A stretch of 29,406 nt of DNA from Syntrophomonadaceae bacterium (GTDB taxonomy: Bacteria > Bacillota > Dethiobacteria > DTU022): NCBI GenBank assembly GCA_007130585.1, contig SLSE01000043.1:1-29406 (forward strand). Reading direction: 5' to 3'. Numbering within the stretch: the stretch's first letter is position 1; each line of letters begins with the position of its first letter. Under the pieces are notes generated by a model. It saw only the letters and a list, made by a program, of their open reading frames with translations. It was not told the DNA's origin and did not search any database. The translations under genes were made by a program, and so were the position numbers. Shown in pieces: positions 1 through 6,450 of this stretch.

Positions 1-770
1 GCAGGACCCTTGCTTTTTTTAACAGGAGCCTTTTCCGGTTTATCTTTTTTTGCCGGCTCGCTTTCTACCTTAATTTCTTCTTTCACTTCTTCCCTGGCTT
101 TATCCATCGAGGTAATTAACTTGTGCTGTCCGACCGAGAATACGTTATTCATAATCCAGTAGATAACCAGGCCTATTGGAAAATTAAAGCTGAATACGGT
201 AATCATCACGGGCATCATGTACATCAGCATTTTTTGGCTGCTTTCCGCAGGCATGGACATCTTGGAATAGACAAAGGTTGTCGCGCCGGCAATGAGCGGG
301 AAAATGTAATAAATACTTATCTCGCTAAAAAAACTTTCCACGCTCAGGGTCGACATCGGTAAGTTCAGGAGGTTGATCATCTCTGCAGATTGAAATAGAT
401 AGGGATTAATGATATCCATATCCAGGAAAAGGTCCGGTTCCCTTAACAGCCTGAATACACCGATCAGGACCGGAAATTGAACCAGGAGGGGCAGGCAGCC
501 TGCCAGGGGGTTCATGTCATTTTCTTTCATGAATTCCTGAACGGCCCTGTTTTGTTTCTCTTTATCGTCTTTGTACTTGGCCTGGAGTTTTTTCATTTCC
601 GGCTGCAAAAGCTGCATTTTTTTTGCCGACTTAATCTGTTTGTTGTTAAGGGGGAATGTTACCAGTTTGACCATCAGGGTCATAATGATGATGGCAGCGC
701 CAAAATTGGGGACATATCCATAAATAAAGCTGATCATGATGCTGAATACTTCAGCAATAGCATCTATCAT
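1..770 (-). CDS. yidC: YidC/Oxa1/SpoIIIJ membrane protein insertase (3' end outside window)
   Basis: The gene inserts and folds inner-membrane proteins, alone or with SecYEG. I translated it from the sequence: 256 codons are visible and the C-terminus is cut by the window edge. It starts with MIDAIAEVFS at an ATG preceded by a good AGGAGG. The first membrane segment is FGAAIIIMTLMVKLVTFPL; its Lys sits where many homologues have the groove Arg. A basic cytosolic loop follows (KKMQLLQPEMKKLQ), then LAGCLPLLVQFPVLIGVF, a segment near YYIFPLIAGATTFVYS, and a last hydrophobic block ending in FPIGLVIYWIMNNVFS, all typical of the family. The tail is rich in Lys and Glu, as is common in YidC. It has no N-terminal lipobox, unlike B. 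subtilis SpoIIIJ. It lies 23 bp after yidD in the rpmH operon. Identification is firm; only the extreme C-terminus is unseen. Confidence 0.95.
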   Translation of the reverse strand, partial: MIDAIAEVFSIMISFIYGYVPNFGAAIIIMTLMVKLVTFPLNNKQIKSAKKMQLLQPEMKKLQAKYKDDKEKQNRAVQEFMKENDMNPLAGCLPLLVQFPVLIGVFRLLREPDLFLDMDIINPYLFQSAEMINLLNLPMSTLSVESFFSEISIYYIFPLIAGATTFVYSKMSMPAESSQKMLMYMMPVMITVFSFNFPIGLVIYWIMNNVFSVGQHKLITSMDKAREEVKEEIKVESEPAKKDKPEKAPVKKSKGP

Positions 771-793
771 TTAGTCGCCTCCTACATGCGTAA

Positions 794-1057
794 TTAGTCA
801 ACAGGGTGGTAGCCGCCGGGATTAAACGGGTGGCAGCTTAACATCCTTCTGGCGCCCATCATCAGGCCCTTGAATAAACCGTATTTCTCCAGTGCGTCAC
901 AGGTATATTGCGAACAGGATGGGTAAAAACGGCAGATCCGGGGTTTCAGTGGAGATAAAAAAGTTATGTAAAATCTAATTAAATGTAAACATATGCCTGT
1001 CGCTATGCTTTCATTTATTTTTGTTTTTGTTTTAACAGTAACTGACCTTTCCGGCAA
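794..1057 (-). CDS. yidD: YidD membrane protein insertion efficiency factor
   Basis: This is a small amphipathic membrane-associated protein that helps YidC-dependent insertion. The core LIRFYITFLSPLKPRICRFYP-type segment, the cysteine motif CRFYPSCSQY and the end CHPFNPGGYHPVD are diagnostic of YidD. The start is the puzzling part. The frame has no ATG or GTG before the core; the only ordinary start is TTG at 1057, inside rnpA and overlapping it by 43 bp. An AAGGAG at 1074-1069 lies 11 nt upstream of that TTG and supports it. This gives 87 residues, roughly 15 more at the N-terminus than most homologues. An ATG that overlaps the rnpA stop is in another frame and soon meets TAG. The product call is secure; the start is moderately sure. 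Confidence 0.9.
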   Translation of the reverse strand: MPERSVTVKTKTKINESIATGICLHLIRFYITFLSPLKPRICRFYPSCSQYTCDALEKYGLFKGLMMGARRMLSCHPFNPGGYHPVD

Positions 1058-1362
1058 AGATTATACAACTCCTTACACGCTTCATGGAAAGAAACATCCA
1101 CTGCCGGTTTCCGTGCAATTAAGATAAAATCATAGCCTTTGCTGAGCTGCTTTTCAACCACCATGAAAGCCTCTCTGTAAATTCTCCTGATCCTATTCCG
1201 AACAACACTTTTACCAACTTTTTTACTGATTGAAAAACCAATACGGTTATATGCCAGTCCGTTAGGGCAGTAATAAAGGACGATGTTTCTGGACACAACC
1301 GTCCTGCCGTAGCGGTAAACCCGTTTGAATTCCCAGCTTTTCTTAAGCCTGTTTAATGCCAT
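1015..1362 (-). CDS. rnpA: Ribonuclease P protein component
   Basis: This is the protein subunit of RNase P, which assists the catalytic RNA in cutting 5' leaders from pre-tRNA. The hallmark RNR motif is present in VGKSVVRNRIRRIYREAF, and the N-terminus LKKSWEFKRVYRYGRTVVSRN is typical. I prefer the ATG at 1362 (115 residues, MALNRLKKSWEF), which matches the family start. A GTG at 1380 would add six residues (MPEAAE) and overlap the rpmH stop by 8 bp. Neither start has a strong ribosome binding site, so translational coupling to rpmH is likely. The order rpmH-rnpA-yidD-yidC is the classic origin-proximal cluster. The 3' end overlaps yidD. Confidence 0.95.
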   Translation of the reverse strand: MALNRLKKSWEFKRVYRYGRTVVSRNIVLYYCPNGLAYNRIGFSISKKVGKSVVRNRIRRIYREAFMVVEKQLSKGYDFILIARKPAVDVSFHEACKELYNLCRKGQLLLKQKQK

Positions 1363-1372
1363 TTCAGCTGCT

Positions 1373-1507
1373 TCAGGCACTCAGTTTCTTTCTCATCTTC
1401 TGCCTTCTTTTTTTAATAATCTGCTGGCCGGCCCGGGTTCTCATTCTTTTTAAAAACCCGTGAACCCTTTTGCGCTGACGTTTTTTTGGTTGATATGTTC
1501 TTTTCAT
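1373..1507 (-). CDS. rpmH: Ribosomal protein bL34
   Basis: This is a 44-residue, very basic protein of the large ribosomal subunit. Translated directly from the sequence it begins MKRTYQPKKRQRKRVHGFL and ends RRQKMRKKLSA, a near-canonical bL34. Two ATG codons lie in tandem (1510 and 1507). The second gives the conserved MKRTYQP start and the better 6-nt spacing from the AAGGGG ribosome binding site. It is the first gene of the leftward operon rpmH-rnpA-yidD-yidC, transcribed away from dnaA. Confidence 0.97.
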   Translation of the reverse strand: MKRTYQPKKRQRKRVHGFLKRMRTRAGQQIIKKRRQKMRKKLSA

Positions 1508-1542
1508 CATTTTCCCCTTCTCGTTACATTCGAATTACAGAA

Positions 1543-1572
1543 AGTATACAGTAATCAAAGGAAATATGTCAA
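1543..1572 (-). promoter_or_regulatory. Predicted sigma-A promoter of the rpmH operon
   Basis: On the minus strand a perfect -35 TTGACA (1572-1567) is followed after 18 bp by TATACT (1548-1543, five of six consensus bases). The predicted start lies about 25 bp upstream of the rpmH ATG. It is well placed to drive rpmH-rnpA-yidD-yidC. Confidence 0.75.
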
Positions 1573-1651
1573 GATAATGCTCTGAAGACAACCCTTCCCG
1601 GAAAGAGAGCCACTGTTCGTAAATTTGTTATTAATAAACTTTAATTTTCCT

Positions 1652-1680
1652 TTGCAGCGGTTGTCCGGATCTGTTAATAT
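1652..1680 (+). promoter_or_regulatory. Candidate dnaA promoter with extended -10
   Basis: TTGCAG (1652-1657), a 17-bp spacer, then TAATAT (1675-1680) preceded by TG at 1672-1673, which forms an extended -10. The -35 is weak (three of six). Transcripts would start near 1687 and run through the DnaA-box-like sites at 1721-1763, which would allow autoregulation. This is a pattern-based call only. Confidence 0.45.
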
Positions 1681-1720
1681 GTTTTTAGCGGAACGCCTCA
1701 CCGGGTTCTTCTTTGCGAGG

Positions 1721-1763
1721 TTTTCCACAACTTCTGTTGATAACTCGTTTTCTGTGTTGATAA
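1721..1763. other. Left (upstream) DnaA-box cluster of oriC
   Basis: TTTTCCACA at 1721-1729 fits the relaxed DnaA box TTWTNCACA. Two inverted copies of TTATCAACA (seen as TGTTGATAA at 1735-1743 and 1755-1763) each differ from TTATNCACA at one base. The cluster sits 35-77 bp before the dnaA start, as expected for the upstream half of a Bacillota bipartite origin (incA/B-like). The rest of the rpmH-dnaA gap (1511-1797) holds the two divergent promoters and an AT-rich stretch at about 1618-1650. Confidence 0.65.
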
Positions 1764-1797
1764 CCTCTCTGCATCTAACCTAATCGGGGGTTGTTTT

Positions 1798-3177
1798 ATG
1801 AACAGCCAGCTTAATGAAACATGGCAGCTTACACTTGAAGAATTAAGCAAGGGCCTGAACAAGCCAAGCTTTGAAACCTGGTTTAACCTGACCAAACCTG
1901 TTTCCCTCGAGAACTGCTGCCTGGTAATCGAAGTTCCCAATGATTTTACCAAGGAATGGTTTGAAACAAGGTATAAAAACCAGATTATCGATGCTTTAAA
2001 AGAAATCACCGCAGAAGAGCACCGGGTAAATTTTGTCGTTGCCTCTGATTTTCAGGAAAACCCCGAACCCGAATCAATGGGAGAACAATTCAACCAGAGA
2101 GCAGATTTTACTTCCCAAAAAAACGAAGAAACCCGGGCTAAAAACAAATATATTTCAAGCTTTAACCCCCGCTATACTTTTGACACATTTGTCGTCGGGG
2201 CCTGCAACCGCCTCTCCCATGCCGCTTCACTGGCAGTCGCGGAAAGTCCTGCCCGGGCCTATAATCCACTTTTTATTTACGGCGGAGTGGGCCTGGGTAA
2301 AACCCATCTTCTTCATGCAATCGGCCAGTATTCCCTGATCAATCATGACTTCTCCAGGGTTTTTTATTTTTCATCTGAAAAATTTACAAACGAATTTATT
2401 AACGCCATCCGCGATAATAAAACCCTTGATTTCAGGAATAAATACCGTAATATGGACATCCTTCTGATCGACGACATCCAGTTTTTAGCCGGTAAGGAGC
2501 AGACCCAGGAAGAGTTTTTCCACACCTTTAACGCGCTTCACGACAATAATAAACAGATTATTATTTCCAGTGACCGCCCTCCCAAAGAAATCCCCACCCT
2601 TGAAGATCGCCTGCGCTCCCGCTTTGAGTGGGGATTGATTACCGACCTTCAGACCCCGGACCTGGAAACGCGAACCGCAATCCTTAAAAAGAAAGCTCTT
2701 TCCGATGGGATCGATATTCCGGACGAGGTTCTGCAGTATATTGCCGGAAAGGTGATCACAAATATCCGTGAACTTGAAGGGGCGCTGATCCGGATAGTAG
2801 CATACGCTTCCCTTTCAGAAACACCGGTGACCCTTGAGCTGACCGAAGCGGCCCTTAAGGATATAATTTTTACCAGGCAAAAAAATATCACAATTGAAAA
2901 TATCACCCGCATTACCGCAGAGAATTTTAATATTAAGCCAGAAGATGTTCTTTCCAAGAAAAGGACCCAGGATATTGCCATGACCAGGCAGGTAGCCATG
3001 TACCTGTGCCGGATGCTGACAGATTTGTCGCTGCCTAAAATAGGCGAAGAATTCGGCGGGCGCGATCATACTACAGTGCTGCATGCCTTCAAGAAAATTG
3101 ACCTGCTGATCACTCAAAATAGTGATTTTAAAAACCGTGTCGAGATGATAAAAAATAACATCCTTAACAGTTCGTGA
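1798..3177 (+). CDS. dnaA: Chromosomal replication initiator DnaA
   Basis: This AAA+ ATPase binds DnaA boxes at oriC, melts the origin and helps load the helicase. The 459 residues show domain I (ETWQLTLEEL...SFETWF, residues 7-29), a hydrophilic linker at about 85-118, Walker A GGVGLGKT (162-169), Walker B LLIDDIQF (222-229), and the domain IV signature GGRDHTTVLHA (420-430) for box recognition. The length is normal. The ATG at 1798 follows a GGGGG ribosome binding site 7 nt away. It is flanked by box clusters on both sides, and dnaN follows after a 261-bp gap that carries the rest of the origin. Autoregulation through the upstream boxes is likely. Confidence 0.99.
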   Translation: MNSQLNETWQLTLEELSKGLNKPSFETWFNLTKPVSLENCCLVIEVPNDFTKEWFETRYKNQIIDALKEITAEEHRVNFVVASDFQENPEPESMGEQFNQRADFTSQKNEETRAKNKYISSFNPRYTFDTFVVGACNRLSHAASLAVAESPARAYNPLFIYGGVGLGKTHLLHAIGQYSLINHDFSRVFYFSSEKFTNEFINAIRDNKTLDFRNKYRNMDILLIDDIQFLAGKEQTQEEFFHTFNALHDNNKQIIISSDRPPKEIPTLEDRLRSRFEWGLITDLQTPDLETRTAILKKKALSDGIDIPDEVLQYIAGKVITNIRELEGALIRIVAYASLSETPVTLELTEAALKDIIFTRQKNITIENITRITAENFNIKPEDVLSKKRTQDIAMTRQVAMYLCRMLTDLSLPKIGEEFGGRDHTTVLHAFKKIDLLITQNSDFKNRVEMIKNNILNSS

Positions 3178-3438
3178 GTAACCTGTTAATAAGCTGTGCT
3201 TATCCCGGAACACAAAATGTTATCCAGTGATCTGATTTTTTGCAAACATCTTTTCAAAGTTTTACACACAGGGTGCGCCGGCAAAAAAGGCAGCCCTGCA
3301 GCATAATAATCATTCTATTAACAGTATAAACAGGACTTATTACCACTACCTTTCTTATATAAAATAAAGATCTTTAGTATTGAATTGTGTATAGCTTAAA
3401 TTAACATATTACCAGCATCATGAAAGGGGTGTCCGGAT
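3178..3438. other. Right half of oriC: DnaA-box-like sites plus AT-rich unwinding region
   Basis: The dnaA-dnaN gap contains TTTTACACA (3260-3268, fits TTWTNCACA), TTATCCAGT (3220-3228), TTATCCCGG (3200-3208) and an inverted TTATTAACA (3192-3184), the last three being imperfect boxes. A 15-bp palindrome ATAAGC-TGT-GCTTAT spans 3189-3203. From about 3300 to 3420 the sequence is strongly AT-rich and is the natural candidate for the DNA unwinding element. A weak promoter for dnaN (TTGAAT 3380-3385, 16 bp, TAACAT 3402-3407) is possible. Assignment as origin rests on context plus these motifs. Confidence 0.7.
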
Positions 3439-4548
3439 TTGCATATATCGGTAAACGCTGCCAGCTTCAAAAACTGCCTGGAAACTGTTGAAAAAGCTCT
3501 TCCTGCCCGTTCAACCATGCCTGTGATCGGCAGCATTTTATTTGAAATTAGTGATAGCAGCCTTACTTTTTCAGCAACCAACCTTGAGTTGTTTATCAAA
3601 ACAAAGATGCCCTACGAGGGAAAGGAAAGCGGCAAATTACTGCTCCCCCCCAAGATAGTTGATATAATGCGCTATTTTCCAGGCGAAGAGGCAAATATTA
3701 ATATTAACTGGGATAATTACCGTCTTGATATTAGCGGAGGAAACGCTGAATTCCATCTTTACGGATCAGACCCCGGGGATTATCCCCTTTCATTCGAGCT
3801 GTCCCCGGATCCCGGTCAGCCCATCAAAATAAGAGAATCAGAATTTAAAGAGCTGATCAGATCTGTTGTCTTCGCAGCATCAAATGAAGAAACCCGTCCC
3901 GCTTTCAACGGGGTCCTTTTTACAGTAAAAGAGAACGCCTTAACTCTTACAGCTTCTGATACTTACAGGCTGGCCATAAATGAAATAACAGATCAAAGCT
4001 GGTCGCTTGATACCAGATCTTCACTTGTTCCGGCCAGGTCACTGCGGGAAATATTGCGGGTTTTGGGGGATCAGGACAGCTATGTATCCATCTATAATGA
4101 AGGAAATATTATGGCCTTTCAGCTGGAAAATGTTTATTTTGCTTCCAGGTTGTTGGAGGAAAAATATCCCGATGTAAGCGGCGTAATACCTAAAGACTAT
4201 AAAACCAGGATCACTTTAGAGCGCAAACCTTTTGAGGAAGCAATAAGCCGGGCTTCACTGCTGGCGGAAGGCAAGAACCAGGCTGTAAACTTAATTATAA
4301 AAAACAGCCAGCTTGAAGTGAAGGTTTCAGGGCAGGAAGGAAGTATGGAAGAGGTTTTAGCAGTCGGGCAGGATGGTGAAGATATTGAACTATTCGCCAA
4401 TACCCGCTTTGTTCTCGAGATCTTAAAAATAATTGATGATCAAAAAATGGGCGTAGATTTCCACGGTGAAGGAGGACCGCTTATTTTCAGGAAACCTGGC
4501 AATCAAAGTTACCTTTACCTTGTTTTACCGATCAAGAAAGTTAACTAA
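3439..4548 (+). CDS. dnaN: DNA polymerase III sliding clamp (beta subunit)
   Basis: This protein forms the ring-shaped dimer that tethers replicative polymerase and repair partners to DNA. The 369-residue length and three-fold domain arrangement fit the beta clamp. Recognisable stretches include LETVEKALPARSTMPVIGSI at the N-terminus, ATNLELFIK, and the C-terminal YLYLVLPIKKVN, which resembles the usual clamp ending VMPMR. The start is TTG at 3439, preceded by AAGGGG with 9-nt spacing; no better ATG exists nearby. recF follows 21 bp later. The S4-domain gene (yaaA/rlbA) often found between dnaN and recF is absent here. Confidence 0.98.
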   Translation: MHISVNAASFKNCLETVEKALPARSTMPVIGSILFEISDSSLTFSATNLELFIKTKMPYEGKESGKLLLPPKIVDIMRYFPGEEANININWDNYRLDISGGNAEFHLYGSDPGDYPLSFELSPDPGQPIKIRESEFKELIRSVVFAASNEETRPAFNGVLFTVKENALTLTASDTYRLAINEITDQSWSLDTRSSLVPARSLREILRVLGDQDSYVSIYNEGNIMAFQLENVYFASRLLEEKYPDVSGVIPKDYKTRITLERKPFEEAISRASLLAEGKNQAVNLIIKNSQLEVKVSGQEGSMEEVLAVGQDGEDIELFANTRFVLEILKIIDDQKMGVDFHGEGGPLIFRKPGNQSYLYLVLPIKKVN

Positions 4549-4569
4549 AAGTAATGGGGGCTGCATTTT

Positions 4570-5709
4570 TTGTTTTATATCGAAAATTTGCGGCTAAAAG
4601 GGTTACGCAACTACCGTAACCAGGAGCTGCAGTTTAACCCCCGGCTTAATGTTATATGTGGTGAAAATGCCCAGGGGAAGACAAATCTTCTTGAAGCAAT
4701 CTATTACCTGTCTGTGACCCGCTCTTTCCGGACCAAAAACGACCAGGAACTGGCAAACCGGGAAGACGGTTTCTTCTATTTAAAGGGAAAATTTATAAAA
4801 AATGGATTCAATCATGAAGTGCAGGTAAGCTACATCCCCAAAAGCCCCCTTAAAGTTAAGATAAACAGCGATCCCGTAAACCGTTACGCCCACCTGCAGA
4901 AATTTCCGGTAGTAGTTTTTAGTCCGGACGATCTCCTGCTGATCAGTGAAGGTCCGTCTATCCGCAGGCGCTTTTTAAATCTTGAAGCATCCCGACTCAG
5001 CTCTATATATTTCGATGAACTGAGATCATACCAGCGTGTTTTGCAGCAGCGCAACCATCTTTTAAAAAGTCTCTATAACCGGAACCGCCGGCAGGCAGAT
5101 GAACTTTTGGAGCCCTGGGATAAGTCGCTTGTAATGCTGGGCAGCCGGATTATTCATTCCAGGCTGGAGTTAATTATGGACCTGGCCGAAGAAGCAAAAA
5201 TTTTTTTCCAGCACATGACCAGTTTCACGGAAAATATTTCCCTGTTTTATGAAAGCAGTATCGACTACCGGGAAAGCCCGGAAGAAACCGGTGATGCTTT
5301 TTACATGGCCCTGCAGGAAAAAAGGGACCTCGAAATAAAGAGGGGATCAACCGTTCTTGGGCCTCATTTGGATGATCTGAGGATTTTTATTGACGGCTTT
5401 GATACCAGGAAATATTCATCCCAGGGACAAAAAAGAACTGCCGCCCTGGCTTTGAAAATGGCAGAGGTAAGCCTGTTTAAGAAAGAACATGAAGATTATC
5501 CCATCATTTTGCTGGACGATGTTTTTTCCGAGTTTGATCAGGGCCGCAAAATGCACCTTCTCGAGTTTCTCAAAAAAAGCTCGGGACAGTGTTTTATATC
5601 AACGGCCGGTGATACCGGCGAATTGATTGAAAGCCTGAACAGGGATTATAAAATTATATCCATCTGGCAGGGGAGGGTCTGTGATGAAAAAAGTGGGCCC
5701 GGTAATTGA
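4570..5709 (+). CDS. recF: DNA replication and repair protein RecF
   Basis: RecF is an SMC-like ATPase that, with RecO and RecR, loads RecA at gaps. Walker A is GENAQGKT (residues 31-38). The ABC signature region is SSQGQKRTAALALKMAE (from 283), and Walker B is ILLDDVFSEFD (near 313-323). The N-terminus LRLKGLRNYRNQELQF is typical, and 379 residues is normal. The start is TTG at 4570 with a GGGGG-type ribosome binding site about 10 nt upstream. The 3' end overlaps the next gene by about 26 bp, which suggests translational coupling within a dnaN-recF-DUF721 unit. Confidence 0.98.
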   Translation: MFYIENLRLKGLRNYRNQELQFNPRLNVICGENAQGKTNLLEAIYYLSVTRSFRTKNDQELANREDGFFYLKGKFIKNGFNHEVQVSYIPKSPLKVKINSDPVNRYAHLQKFPVVVFSPDDLLLISEGPSIRRRFLNLEASRLSSIYFDELRSYQRVLQQRNHLLKSLYNRNRRQADELLEPWDKSLVMLGSRIIHSRLELIMDLAEEAKIFFQHMTSFTENISLFYESSIDYRESPEETGDAFYMALQEKRDLEIKRGSTVLGPHLDDLRIFIDGFDTRKYSSQGQKRTAALALKMAEVSLFKKEHEDYPIILLDDVFSEFDQGRKMHLLEFLKKSSGQCFISTAGDTGELIESLNRDYKIISIWQGRVCDEKSGPGN

Positions 5710-5986
5710 AAATTTACTGCGCAGCTATAACCTGTGGCAGGGTTACCAGCAGTTCCGGGTTGTGGAAAGCTGGGACAGCGTAGTGGGCTCCAGGTTATCA
5801 GAGGTAACCCGGGCTGAAAGCATGGCAAAAGGCGTTCTCAGGGTTGCGGTAAAAGATTCAGTCTGGGCTTACCACCTATCAATGCTCAAGCCGAAGCTGA
5901 TCGGAAAGCTGAATAAAGATGCAGGCAGCAATATTGTAAAGGACATATTCTTTAAAATTGAGCCTTTTGAAAAGAAGGATAAATAA
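5684..5986 (+). CDS. DUF721 (DciA-like) protein
   Basis: This is a small protein of the DUF721 family, whose bacterial member DciA helps load or activate the DnaB helicase. It has 100 residues, with an N-terminal helix (GPVIENLLRSYNLWQGYQQF), then VVESWDSVVGSRLSEVTRAE and GVLRVAVKDSVWAYHLSMLK, the conserved W...VVG...L...V.SS.WA.EL-type pattern of the family. I chose ATG 5684 because GGGAGGG lies 6 nt upstream; GTG 5681 would leave only 3 nt. It overlaps the recF end and sits between recF and remB, a common Clostridia arrangement. A helicase-related role is inferred from the family and was not shown for this protein. Confidence 0.85.
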   Translation: MKKVGPVIENLLRSYNLWQGYQQFRVVESWDSVVGSRLSEVTRAESMAKGVLRVAVKDSVWAYHLSMLKPKLIGKLNKDAGSNIVKDIFFKIEPFEKKDK

Positions 5987-6083
5987 GAGAAATATTTAAT
6001 TTATAAGAATGGAAAAGTAAAATTTGCCGTAACAGCAAACAGCGAATCGGCTGCCGGCCGGTTTTAAGCAAAGGAGGGCCCGG

Positions 6084-6323
6084 ATGTTTCTGCATATTGG
6101 CGGATCTGAAATAGTATTTAACAGGGAATTGATTGGGATATTCAACCTCGATCTGCCTGAAGGAGGGCATAATAAACATTTTCTGGAGCGCGCTTCCGTG
6201 AAAAATTTGGATTTACTTTCCGGTTCAGGCCGGCACAAATCTTTTATCGTAACCGACAAGAATGTTTATATATCTCCGATTTCTCCCCTTACCCTGTCCA
6301 GGCGCCGCAACACAACGCGTTAG
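6084..6323 (+). CDS. remB: RemB-family (YaaB, DUF370) regulator
   Basis: This 79-residue protein resembles RemB/YaaB, a DUF370 protein encoded near gyrB in Bacillus and linked there to activation of extracellular matrix genes. Diagnostic pieces are MFLHIGGSEIVFNRELIGIF at the N-terminus and KSFIVTDKNVYISPISPLTL at the C-terminus. The ATG follows AAAGGAGGG with good spacing. A 97-bp AT-rich gap separates it from the DUF721 gene, and a promoter for gyrB lies directly after it. Whether it controls matrix genes in this organism is unknown. Confidence 0.88.
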   Translation: MFLHIGGSEIVFNRELIGIFNLDLPEGGHNKHFLERASVKNLDLLSGSGRHKSFIVTDKNVYISPISPLTLSRRRNTTR

Positions 6324-6332
6324 ACTGAATAA

Positions 6333-6362
6333 TTGTACCAATTAAATAAAACATGCTATAAT
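6333..6362 (+). promoter_or_regulatory. Predicted gyrB promoter with extended -10
   Basis: TTGTAC (6333-6338), an 18-bp spacer, then a perfect TATAAT (6357-6362) preceded by TG at 6354-6355, which forms TGnTATAAT. The -35 is weak, but the extended -10 compensates. It gives a leader of about 80 nt before the gyrB ATG at 6451. Confidence 0.6.
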
Positions 6363-6450
6363 TAACTGGGTAACGGGCGGAATCTGCCCGGATCCACCGC
6401 TGCAGGGGTATGTTATACAGGAATGACATAAATGGTTTCAGAGGTGAACA

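Noticed and set aside
123..797. Plus-strand open frames over the first 0.8 kb
   Set aside because: The minus strand here encodes an unmistakable YidC; the plus-strand frames are its shadows.
5987..6450. tRNA, other RNA genes or CRISPR repeats in intergenic gaps
   Set aside because: I read all gaps for tRNA arm patterns and for regularly spaced direct repeats and found none apart from the T-box leader and the two-copy 21-bp repeat.
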